Positions 1 to 5,733 of a DNA stretch of 5,733 bases are shown in pieces; positions within the stretch are counted from its first letter, which is position 1, and the number at the start of each line of letters is the position of its first letter. The notes beneath the pieces are model-generated. The model saw only the letters and a list, made by a program, of their open reading frames with translations, did no database searches and was not told the origin of the DNA. The position numbers were made by a program, and so were the translations under genes. The stretch comes from Bacteroides sp. (lineage in GTDB: Bacteria > Bacteroidota > Bacteroidia > Bacteroidales > Bacteroidaceae), in NCBI GenBank assembly GCA_030151845.1, contig JASLCM010000167.1, positions 1-5,733 on the forward strand, in the 5' to 3' direction.

Positions 1-1773
1 AATGTTTTTCTCTACACACTCTTTCTTTTTGTATAAAGAGATTTTTCCTCTACCTGCCCCTACATAACCATAATCTGCATCGGCCATCTCACCAGGCCCA
101 TTGACAATACATCCCATAATCCCAATTTTAAGACCGGTAAGATGATTTGTCGCTTTCTTTACCTTGGCAATGGTCTTCTCTAGGTTAAACAGGGTTCTCC
201 CACAGCCAGGACAGGAGATGTACTCTGTCTTACTTGTACGTATTCTACCTGCCTGTAAAATGCCAAAAGCCGTTCCATCAATGACAGCGTGCGTTAACTG
301 CCCTTGATTATGGAGATAAATGCCATCACAAAACCCGTCAAAAATAAGGCTACCCATATCAATAGCAGCTCTGATTTGAAGATCCTCAGCACGATCACAA
401 TAATAGTGTTGGAAAAACAGAACAGGGTTTTTCACCTCTTCACGCAGAAGTTGATGAACCAAGGCGCGGTGTTCTCCAACACGATTAGGGTGATTACTTT
501 GAGAAATAAGAACAACCTCTTTGTGTTTCTTAAGAAATGCTACTACCTCATCCGTTAATGCAAGATAGGGGATAAATAAAAACTTCAAATCGGAAGAGCA
601 CTGTTCCAACAATTCAAGTTGCTGGAAACTAAAAGCAGGCCATGTATGAGGTTCTCCTTTCCAACAATCACCATCAATGATATATTCGGCCCCCTCTTCA
701 ATCTTCTCGGGAATTTCTCTACCAGAATAGATATAGTCAGGGCAAAACTGTTGTGAAACATCAAATTGTTGATCCATTCTATCAGCTAGAACGACAGGAA
801 GATTATCACCTCCAATGTTTCGAACAGGAACAGTCTTTCTTCTCTCAGGAGAGAGATAATTAAATGAAGACGCTTGTATTCCAGGAATGTAGGGATGATC
901 AACTCTTTGTGTTACATAATTTACAATTCTCTTAGCAACAGGAATTTCAGCTTCAGGAGCTTCACTTAGAGAAACTCTTATAGTATCACCTATACCATCA
1001 GTAAGCAGAGCTCCAATGCCTAGAGCAGACTTTATTCGTCCATCTTCTCCATCTCCAGCTTCAGTTACTCCTAAATGAATAGGGAAATCCATTCCCTCTT
1101 TTTCCATTTGGTGAATAAGTAATCTAACAGATCGCACCATAACAACCGTGTTAGAGGCTTTTATAGAGATAACTACCTGTGTGAAGTTTTCTGCTACACA
1201 GATACGTAAGAACTCCATGCAGGACTCTACAATGCCTTCAGGGGTGTCTCCATATCTAGACATAATTCGGTCGGATAAGGAGCCGTGATTTACACCTATA
1301 CGCAAGGCGGTATGGTGCTCTTTTAGCAGATGGAGTAGAGGAATAAATTTCTCTTCAATTCTTTTGATTTCCTCCTGGTACTCTTCGTCAGTATAGCTTA
1401 AACTTTTAAAGGTTCTAGCAGGGTCTACATAGTTACCAGGGTTTATGCGTATTTTTTCAGCAAATTGAGCGGCTACTTCAGCCACTTTAGGATTAAAGTG
1501 TATGTCGGCAACAAGAGGAACCATATAATTCTCTTTTCTCAATCCCATGTTAATGGGTAACAGGTTATTGGCCTCTCTTATCCCTTGGGTAGTTAATCGT
1601 ACATACTCTCCTCCAGCATCTACAATTCGTTTGGCTTGAGCGATAGAACCTTCAATGTCGTTCGTTGAGGTGTTTGTCATTGACTGAACGCGTATAGGGT
1701 ACTTTCCACCCAAAGGAGTACCTCCAATGAATACCTCCTTACTTTCTCGTCTAGAGTAGTTAAATAGATCCAT
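1..1773 (-). CDS. ispG: 4-hydroxy-3-methylbut-2-enyl diphosphate synthase (IspG/GcpE), long form, 3' end outside window
   Basis: IspG carries out the penultimate step of the MEP isoprenoid pathway, reductively converting methylerythritol cyclodiphosphate to HMBPP with a [4Fe-4S] cluster. The reading frame is open for 591 codons to the window edge. The N-terminal TIM-barrel part shows VQSMTNT (residues 29-35), LVADIHF (87-93), RINPGN (109-114) and RIGVNHGS (158-165). The C-terminal iron-sulfur domain shows CPGC (Cys521, Cys524) and GCIVNGPGE (Cys555, Glu562), the expected three Cys plus Glu cluster ligands. Between them, roughly residues 290-500, lies the extra domain known from plant, chlamydial and Bacteroidota enzymes and absent from the short E. 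coli type. The start ATG shares its A with the purE stop (TAATG), so translation is probably coupled to purE. Only a few C-terminal residues should be missing. All visible key residues are intact. Identification is secure; the exact C-terminus is unseen. Confidence 0.96.
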   Translation of the reverse strand, partial: MDLFNYSRRESKEVFIGGTPLGGKYPIRVQSMTNTSTNDIEGSIAQAKRIVDAGGEYVRLTTQGIREANNLLPINMGLRKENYMVPLVADIHFNPKVAEVAAQFAEKIRINPGNYVDPARTFKSLSYTDEEYQEEIKRIEEKFIPLLHLLKEHHTALRIGVNHGSLSDRIMSRYGDTPEGIVESCMEFLRICVAENFTQVVISIKASNTVVMVRSVRLLIHQMEKEGMDFPIHLGVTEAGDGEDGRIKSALGIGALLTDGIGDTIRVSLSEAPEAEIPVAKRIVNYVTQRVDHPYIPGIQASSFNYLSPERRKTVPVRNIGGDNLPVVLADRMDQQFDVSQQFCPDYIYSGREIPEKIEEGAEYIIDGDCWKGEPHTWPAFSFQQLELLEQCSSDLKFLFIPYLALTDEVVAFLKKHKEVVLISQSNHPNRVGEHRALVHQLLREEVKNPVLFFQHYYCDRAEDLQIRAAIDMGSLIFDGFCDGIYLHNQGQLTHAVIDGTAFGILQAGRIRTSKTEYISCPGCGRTLFNLEKTIAKVKKATNHLTGLKIGIMGCIVNGPGEMADADYGYVGAGRGKISLYKKKECVEKNI

Positions 1774-2279
1774 TAGTTGCATTTAAATTTGAAAGAGACT
1801 CTTTTTAGCTCTTCATTCGCTTTAACTATTTTTTCTTTTAATTCCTCTTTGTGAAGAGTTAGTTTCTTTGCAATTTCTTCATCTCCAACAGCTAGCATTT
1901 GAGCAGCTAGAATAGCTGCATTTTTCGCTCCATTGATGCCTACTGTGGCTACTGGGATACCTGGAGGCATCTGTACAATGGCCAGCAAGGCATCCATTCC
2001 GTCTAGTGAAGATTTAATAGGAACCCCTATAACAGGTAGTGTGGTTGATGCTGCAATAACACCTGGTAGATGAGCAGCCATACCTGCTGCAGCGATTATT
2101 ACTTTAACACCTCTATCTTTAGCATGTTTGGAAAACTCCTCAACAGCTTCAGGAGTTCGGTGTGCCGATAAAGCATTCATTTCAAAAGGTATTTCTAAAC
2201 TATCCAGCTCTTTAGCCGCTTTTTCCATAATAGGGAGATCAGATGTACTCCCCATAATAATGCTAACTATAGGTTTCAT
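1773..2279 (-). CDS. purE: 5-(carboxyamino)imidazole ribonucleotide mutase (PurE, class I)
   Basis: PurE rearranges N5-carboxyaminoimidazole ribonucleotide to 4-carboxy-AIR in cytoplasmic de novo purine synthesis, normally as an octamer. The 168-residue protein is the usual single-domain length. It shows the phosphate-binding GSTSD (residues 10-14), the catalytic-histidine motif SAHRTP (38-43, His40), GMAAHLPGV (66-74), GVPIKSSLDGMD (85-96) and QMPPGIPVATVGI (103-115), then GAKNAAILAAQ and a charged C-terminal helix. These match class I (bacterial mutase) enzymes; assignment to class I rather than the AIR-carboxylating class II is by overall resemblance. The start has only A/T-rich sequence upstream and no Shine-Dalgarno, which is normal in Bacteroidota. 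It is the first gene after a probable terminator and overlaps ispG by one base, so the two likely form a transcript. No purK is visible in the window. Confidence 0.97.
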   Translation of the reverse strand: MKPIVSIIMGSTSDLPIMEKAAKELDSLEIPFEMNALSAHRTPEAVEEFSKHAKDRGVKVIIAAAGMAAHLPGVIAASTTLPVIGVPIKSSLDGMDALLAIVQMPPGIPVATVGINGAKNAAILAAQMLAVGDEEIAKKLTLHKEELKEKIVKANEELKRVSFKFKCN

Positions 2280-2317
2280 AATTTTTATTTTTAATAAATA
2301 GTTAATCGTAGTAGCTA

Positions 2318-2326
2318 CAAAATATA
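2318..2326 (-). promoter_or_regulatory. weak candidate -7 element for purE-ispG
   Basis: On the minus strand the sequence TATATTTTG lies about 40 bases before the purE start. It resembles the Bacteroidota -7 box TAnnTTTG but has one extra base between the TA and the TTTG, and no clear -33 TTTG sits about 20 bases upstream, where the gcvH hairpin lies instead. An 8-bp palindrome (GTAGCTAC, 2311-2318) overlaps its last base. A promoter is expected here because a terminator precedes purE, but this particular assignment is tentative. Confidence 0.25.
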
Positions 2327-2356
2327 AAAGACAAGTCTCTTCCTAGGAAGAGACTT
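2323..2356 (-). terminator. probable intrinsic terminator after gcvH
   Basis: A perfect 24-bp palindrome occupies 2333-2356 (half-site AAGTCTCTTCCT). As RNA from the minus strand it folds into a 10-bp stem with a CUAG loop, starting 6 bases past the gcvH stop codon. It is followed by a U-rich but interrupted tract (GTCTTTTATA). Position, stem and trailing U-richness fit a rho-independent terminator ending the rpoN-PAP2-gcvH transcript. The interrupted T-tract means some readthrough into purE is possible. A perfect palindrome could alternatively be a protein-binding site. Confidence 0.65.
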
Positions 2357-2362
2357 TATTAC

Positions 2363-2743
2363 TTATTCATTAATGATTTCTTGATAGGCAGCAGCACTCA
2401 AGAGTGAGTCGAAGTCTGCATCACTGGCTGGCTTAACTTTAATTAGCCAACCCTTACCGTAAGGATCCTCGTTTACTAGTTCAGGATTATCCTCAAGTTC
2501 TTCGTTCTGTTCCAAAACTTCTCCAGCAATAGGCATAAAGAGGTCAGATACAGTTTTTACTACCTCTATAGAACCAAAAACCTCATCGGCTTCAAGCTCT
2601 TCTCCCTCTGTAGGAATATCAACGAAAACAATATCACCCAATTGGTCTTGTGCATAATCGGTAATACCAATGATTGCGATATCTCCCTCCATGCGAACCC
2701 ATTCATGCTCCTTACTGTACTTTAATTCTTCTGGAAAATTCAT
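2363..2743 (-). CDS. gcvH: glycine cleavage system H protein
   Basis: GcvH is the lipoyl carrier of the glycine cleavage system: its lipoamide arm shuttles the aminomethyl group between the P, T and L proteins in the cytoplasm. The 126-residue length is typical. The N-terminus has the familiar YSKEHEWV (residues 9-16), followed by GITDYAQDQLGDIVFVDIP (26-44). The lipoylation motif is GSIEVVKTVSD (57-67), making Lys63 the predicted lipoylated residue, and the C-terminal half has the expected NEDPYGKGWLIKV. The protein is acidic, as is usual. It follows the PAP2-like gene by 26 bases with no terminator between them and has a strong hairpin after its stop, so it is probably the last gene of that transcript. 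No gcvT or gcvP is visible in the window, so the gene stands apart from its pathway partners here. Confidence 0.97.
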   Translation of the reverse strand: MNFPEELKYSKEHEWVRMEGDIAIIGITDYAQDQLGDIVFVDIPTEGEELEADEVFGSIEVVKTVSDLFMPIAGEVLEQNEELEDNPELVNEDPYGKGWLIKVKPASDADFDSLLSAAAYQEIINE

Positions 2744-2769
2744 AATAATGTTTTTAAAGATTAATAGAA

Positions 2770-3441
2770 CTAATATAATAAAAATCTATAGATAAAATTC
2801 ATGATCATAGGATTCAATACAATCATAGTGCAAGCTAATCCTATAAAGAAACCACCAAACACTTCACCTAGGGTATGTTTGTTAAGAATAATTCTAGCAG
2901 AACCCAATAAACCAACAATAAGGATTCCTCCACTTAGCCATACAATAGGGTTATAGCCAAAGAGAGAACTAAAAGAGAGAACTCCACCTATAACTCCCCC
3001 TAAGCCAGCAGTGTGTTCGCTTATCTTCCAAAAGAAATTAGTAATGTAGAAGCTTAGTAAGATGGTTAGCGAAGCAAGGACCACTCCAGTCATATACCAA
3101 GGAATATTGAGCTTTAGCATCGTAATCATACAGAAAACATAAGAAGCAAGGGTAAGTAAAGCAGGGAAATGACGATGTTTTTTCTCTGTGTACTTTGTAA
3201 GGTTATTGATAAAGCGAAAAATACCAATCCCTAGGCCAGGCATGATAATAGTAAAACAAGCTACAATAGCAGTAACAAGTAGTTTATACTGTGTAGGCAT
3301 GTTTTTTAAATAAGAAACTGTAAAAAGTAGAATAAAAGCAAAGGTTGGAATCCAAAATGGAGAAAAGATCCAAGAGACTATAGCAGCTACTCTTCTTAAT
3401 ACTTTTTCGGAGGTTGAAATTGACTCTATTGTTTTGTTCAT
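2770..3441 (-). CDS. PAP2-like integral membrane phosphatase family protein
   Basis: This 223-residue, strongly hydrophobic protein has about six predicted membrane segments (roughly 18-43, 53-77, 95-112, 114-136, 148-182 possibly as two, 195-217). It shows a recognisable version of the PAP2 (type 2 phosphatidic acid phosphatase) signature: KKHRHFP (87-93) as a degenerate first motif, SEHTAG (141-146) for the PSGH motif with His143, and SARIILNKHTLGE (181-193) for the third motif, with Arg183, His189 and Glu193 where the canonical family has Asp. Family members dephosphorylate lipid phosphates such as undecaprenyl pyrophosphate, phosphatidate or lipid A; the substrate here cannot be read from sequence. 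The gene starts 6 bases after the rpoN stop and is followed 26 bases later by gcvH, so it is almost certainly co-transcribed with both. The low match to the first motif leaves some doubt about catalytic activity. Confidence 0.8.
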   Translation of the reverse strand: MNKTIESISTSEKVLRRVAAIVSWIFSPFWIPTFAFILLFTVSYLKNMPTQYKLLVTAIVACFTIIMPGLGIGIFRFINNLTKYTEKKHRHFPALLTLASYVFCMITMLKLNIPWYMTGVVLASLTILLSFYITNFFWKISEHTAGLGGVIGGVLSFSSLFGYNPIVWLSGGILIVGLLGSARIILNKHTLGEVFGGFFIGLACTMIVLNPMIMNFIYRFLLY

Positions 3442-3447
3442 TTTTAT

Positions 3448-4884
3448 CTATCTTCGTAGTCTTGCTACTGGTATTTTTAACTGCTGTCTATACTTTGCTA
3501 CTGTTCTTCTAGCAATAGGATATCCTTTTTTATCAAGGAGTTTAGATAGCTGCTCATCTGTGTATGGAGAGCTTTTGTCCTCCTTATCAAGAATGTCTAA
3601 AAGCGCAAGCTTTACCTCTCGTATAGACATTTCCTCGCCATCTTCTGTTGTAAAGCTATCGTTAAAAAAGAACTTTAGAGAGAAAACTCCAAAATTTGTT
3701 TGGACGTACTTACTATTGCTCACACGAGAAATGGTGGAGATATCTAAATCTGTCTTTTCTGCTACATCTTTAAGAATCATAGGACGAAGCTTACTCTCAT
3801 CGCCCGTTAAGAAGAACTCATGTTGTATATCAATAATTGCCTGCATCGTAGAGAGTAGCGTTTGTTGCCTTTGTCTAATTGCATTAATAAAGTTTTGTGC
3901 AGAGTCTATTTTTTGTTTAACAAAAATAAGAGCCTCTTTTGATGAGTCCGATTGGTTCTCTCTATTTTTGGCATGCTCTTGAATAAGTGTGGAAAAAGAG
4001 TTGCTTATTTTTAAATCGGGTACGTTTTTGCTATTTAATGTAAGTGTAATGGTATTATCGAAGGTTTCCACTAAGAAATCAGGAATAATCTGTTGCATGT
4101 TCTTTCCTATAGTTTCACCCAAGGAAGCTCCAGGCCGCGGATTTAACTTTGTAATTTCATCAATAGCAAGGGTAAGGGTTTGCTGATCTACATTTAGCTT
4201 TTGAGCTATCTTATCCCAATGCTTTTTAGTAAACTCCTCATAGTGATTTTCAAGAATACGCTTTTCTAATTGGTAATGCTTACTGTTTTTTCTCCGAATT
4301 TGAAGCAGAAGACACTCCTGTAAATCTCTAGCACCTATTCCAGGAGGATCAAAGCGTTGGATAACTTGTAAGAGATGCTCTAGCTCCTCTAGGTTTGTTT
4401 CAATACCAGCATAAATCGCTAGTTCATCGTATATTGAATCTAATGACTTTCTTAAGATTCCATCATCATCCAGTGAACCAATAAGATAGGCGGCTATCTC
4501 TCTTTCATGAGTGGTTAGGTTTTGCTCTCTTAACTGATTCTGTAGTAGATCAAAGAATGAAGTTGTATCTGCAAAAGGAATATCTTCGGCTCGGTCGCTA
4601 GGTGAATAGTTATTATCCCTTAGTTTGTAGTCTGGAACATCATCTTCTGTTAAATAATCATCCAGAACATCGTATTCAGCCTCTTCCTCTTGGCTTGTAT
4701 GCTCCTCAATGCTTTGCTCATCGTTTCTTTCCAGGGCAGGATTTTCTAAAAGCTCAGCATGAATTCGATCTTCAAATTCGAGAGTAGGAAGCTCTAACAA
4801 CTTTACCACTAGAATTTGTTGTGGTGAGAGTGTTTGAATTTGCTTTTGTGTCTGTGTTTGAATCTGACTCGTACGTTGTGCCAT
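3448..4884 (-). CDS. rpoN: RNA polymerase sigma-54 factor (RpoN)
   Basis: Sigma-54 directs core RNA polymerase to -24/-12 promoters and needs AAA+ activators to open them. The 478-residue protein shows the full domain order. Region I is Gln-rich and contains LSPQQILVVKLLELP (19-33), the activator-interacting segment. Region II is an acidic linker (about 55-105). The core-binding domain includes IGSLDDDGIL (135-144) and FDPPGIGARDLQECLL. A helix-turn-helix follows at about 373-394 (DVAEKTDLDISTISRVSNSK), and the RpoN box ARRTVAKYR sits at 458-466 near the C-terminus. All hallmark parts are present, so it should be functional. The chosen ATG gives the standard MAQ-type N-terminus directly before region I. 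It appears to be the first gene of the rpoN-PAP2-gcvH transcript and is divergent from priA. No gene for an AAA+ activator is visible in the window. Confidence 0.97.
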   Translation of the reverse strand: MAQRTSQIQTQTQKQIQTLSPQQILVVKLLELPTLEFEDRIHAELLENPALERNDEQSIEEHTSQEEEAEYDVLDDYLTEDDVPDYKLRDNNYSPSDRAEDIPFADTTSFFDLLQNQLREQNLTTHEREIAAYLIGSLDDDGILRKSLDSIYDELAIYAGIETNLEELEHLLQVIQRFDPPGIGARDLQECLLLQIRRKNSKHYQLEKRILENHYEEFTKKHWDKIAQKLNVDQQTLTLAIDEITKLNPRPGASLGETIGKNMQQIIPDFLVETFDNTITLTLNSKNVPDLKISNSFSTLIQEHAKNRENQSDSSKEALIFVKQKIDSAQNFINAIRQRQQTLLSTMQAIIDIQHEFFLTGDESKLRPMILKDVAEKTDLDISTISRVSNSKYVQTNFGVFSLKFFFNDSFTTEDGEEMSIREVKLALLDILDKEDKSSPYTDEQLSKLLDKKGYPIARRTVAKYRQQLKIPVARLRR

Positions 4885-4912
4885 AATATAACAGAATAGA
4901 AAAACCGTTAGA

Positions 4913-4944
4913 CAAAAGTAGTGATATACTTCTATAAAGTAAAA
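4913..4944 (-). promoter_or_regulatory. candidate Bacteroidota-type promoter for rpoN
   Basis: On the minus strand TACTTTTG (4913-4920) is an exact match to the -7 consensus TAnnTTTG. A T-run (TTTT, 4941-4944) lies 20 bases upstream at the spacing expected for the -33 TTTG element, matching three of four bases. Transcription would begin near 4905-4910, giving a 5' leader of roughly 20-25 bases before the rpoN ATG. In A/T-rich DNA such matches arise by chance, so this is a moderate call. Confidence 0.45.
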
Positions 4945-5123
4945 TCTTACTTTCTATATTTATTGTTGGTTTCTTTTATATTGATAGGGTTACTAGTTAA
5001 AGAACAAGAGAGTTTACAAAATGTTTCACTCTTTTCACTGAATAGCTTGGAGAAGAGTGGTGAAAAGTTACTTAGATCAGAAGGAAACCTCTTACTATGA
5101 CTAGGTGAGAACAAATCATTTTA

Positions 5124-5131
5124 TAAATTTG
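5124..5131 (+). promoter_or_regulatory. candidate -7 element very close to the priA start
   Basis: TAAATTTG matches the Bacteroidota -7 consensus TAnnTTTG exactly and ends 7 bases before the priA ATG. No TTTG is present about 20 bases upstream, so the -33 element is missing or degenerate. If used, the priA mRNA would have only a few untranslated bases. The true promoter may lie further upstream in the 254-base intergenic region. Confidence 0.3.
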
Positions 5132-5138
5132 TAGAGTT

Positions 5139-5733
5139 ATGACAAGTAAATACGCAGATGTAATTTTGCCCTTACCAATAGATGCTACATTCACCTATCT
5201 CATTCCTCAGCAGCAAGAGAATAGGGTGGGAGTAGGAAGTCGAGTTATAGTACCTTTTGGACGGTCTAAATTCTACACTGCTATTGTATGGAAAATCCAC
5301 ACAGTAGCTCCTGTAGACTTTGAGGTAAAATCAATCGCTTTAGTATTGGATGACTCTCCCGTTCTATTGCCTTATCAATTCAAGCTTTGGAAATGGATTT
5401 CAGACTATTACCTCTGTACATTAGGAGATGTATATAAAGCAGCCCTTCCCGCTGGATTAAAACTGGAAAGTGAAACGGTAATTCAGTTAAATCTAGATTT
5501 TAAATCAGACCATAGATTGAGCGATAAGGAAAACCAGATTCTAAATATATTAGAAGAGGAAGAGGAGATAGCCATTAGTAAGCTAACTCGTAGGTTAGAG
5601 GGGGTAAATCTCATGCCTGTAATAAAAAAATTGTTAGAGGCAAAAGCTATTGAGCTAAAAGAAGAGTTAAAATCTCGCTATAAGCCTAAAACAGAACGCT
5701 TCATTTCGGCGCGCACGAGCCGGCGGTGGTCGC
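5139..5733 (+). CDS. priA: primosomal protein N' (PriA helicase), N-terminal part, runs off window
   Basis: PriA recognises stalled replication forks and restarts replication by unwinding the lagging arm and helping load the replicative helicase. Only about 190 credible residues are present. They begin with YADVILPLPIDATFTYLIP (5-23) and VGSRVIVPFGRSKFYTAIV (32-50), the characteristic 3'-DNA-binding domain, and continue with WKWISDYYLCTLGDVYKAALPAGL, strongly PriA-like. The section from about residue 125 to 185 fits the winged-helix domain. The helicase and zinc-binding regions lie beyond the window. The ATG at 5139 gives the usual short N-terminus. After TERFIS (residue 190) the frame stays open, but the last eight residues are encoded by very GC-rich DNA and do not look like PriA, so the reading beyond about 5706 should be distrusted. 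The gene is transcribed away from rpoN. Confidence 0.92.
   Translation, partial: MTSKYADVILPLPIDATFTYLIPQQQENRVGVGSRVIVPFGRSKFYTAIVWKIHTVAPVDFEVKSIALVLDDSPVLLPYQFKLWKWISDYYLCTLGDVYKAALPAGLKLESETVIQLNLDFKSDHRLSDKENQILNILEEEEEIAISKLTRRLEGVNLMPVIKKLLEAKAIELKEELKSRYKPKTERFISARTSRRWS
5707..5733. other. GC-rich foreign tail, probable assembly or library artefact
   Basis: The final 27 bases contain 23 G or C (about 85%), against A/T-rich sequence everywhere else in the window. The change is abrupt within a conserved gene, right after the plausible PriA residues TERFI. The translated tail (ARTSRRWS) is unlike the PriA continuation expected. A chimeric read end, adapter-like remnant or misjoined high-GC contaminant explains this better than a natural insertion. 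Confidence 0.65.

Larger units (their letters stand above)
4885..5138. promoter_or_regulatory. divergent rpoN/priA intergenic region
   Basis: These 254 A/T-rich bases separate rpoN (minus) from priA (plus) and should hold the promoters for both. I find one perfect match to the Bacteroidota -7 box in each direction, described separately. An 8-bp inverted repeat pairs CTTTTCAC (5031-5038) with GTGAAAAG (5060-5067) across a 21-base loop, and TTTCACT is also repeated directly (5024-5030 and 5033-5039). No small open reading frame, tRNA or clear riboswitch is recognisable. Confidence 0.6.

Noticed and set aside
304..558. Plus-strand open frame of 84 codons
   Set aside because: It lies wholly antisense to the well-supported ispG frame and its product has no recognisable domain or conserved motif.
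2280..2362. Purine riboswitch or other leader RNA ahead of purE
   Set aside because: The gap is only 83 bases and is largely accounted for by the palindrome and A/T-rich leader; no purine-aptamer-like core is visible.
3434..3982. Plus-strand open frame of 182 codons
   Set aside because: It is antisense to the C-terminal helix-turn-helix and RpoN-box region of rpoN; the Ser/Leu/Cys-rich product is typical of a reverse-frame shadow.
3989..4787. Two further short plus-strand open frames (3989-4186 and 4602-4787)
   Set aside because: Both lie inside rpoN on the opposite strand with no sign of independent coding.
4885..5138. Possible sigma-54 (-24/-12) promoter near rpoN, suggesting autoregulation
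   Set aside because: I see no TGGC-N8-TGC-like element in either orientation; the -7 boxes of the primary Bacteroidota sigma factor fit better.
1..5733. Novel defence, mobile or biosynthetic system
   Set aside because: Every long frame belongs to a familiar housekeeping family and there are no transposase, integrase, repeat array, tRNA or toxin-like genes.

Overview
This window looks like a chromosomal segment from a low-GC member of the Bacteroidales (Bacteroidota). Three things point there. The genes rpoN, a PAP2-type membrane protein, gcvH, purE and ispG run in one direction with priA divergent, a grouping I recall from Bacteroides/Porphyromonas-type genomes (memory, not checked). The ispG product has the long, insert-containing architecture found in that phylum. 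Start codons are preceded by A/T-rich sequence without Shine-Dalgarno motifs, and two candidate promoters match the Bacteroidota -7 box TAnnTTTG. I do not assign a genus.

Layout: positions 1-1773 (minus) hold most of ispG, whose 3' end lies outside the window. It is fused at the translational level to purE (1773-2279, minus) by a one-base TAATG stop/start overlap. A short intergenic stretch (2280-2362) carries a perfect 24-bp palindrome just downstream of gcvH, best read as an intrinsic terminator separating an upstream transcript from purE-ispG. The upstream transcript reads, in order, rpoN (4884-3448), a PAP2-like membrane phosphatase (3441-2770) and gcvH (2743-2363), with gaps of 6 and 26 bases. 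Positions 4885-5138 form a divergent promoter region, and priA begins on the plus strand at 5139 and leaves the window.

The genes are housekeeping functions from unrelated pathways: isoprenoid precursor synthesis (IspG), purine synthesis (PurE), one-carbon/glycine metabolism (GcvH), transcription initiation (sigma-54), membrane lipid or polyprenyl phosphate metabolism (PAP2-like) and replication restart (PriA). The close packing indicates co-transcription, but I see no single pathway that joins them. No mobile element, CRISPR array, RNA gene or defence system is visible.

The most anomalous feature is the last 27 bases (5707-5733). They are about 85% G+C in otherwise A/T-rich DNA and spell a run that does not look like PriA, which suggests a chimeric or contaminated contig end rather than biology. 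I found no convincing evidence of a new biological system here.
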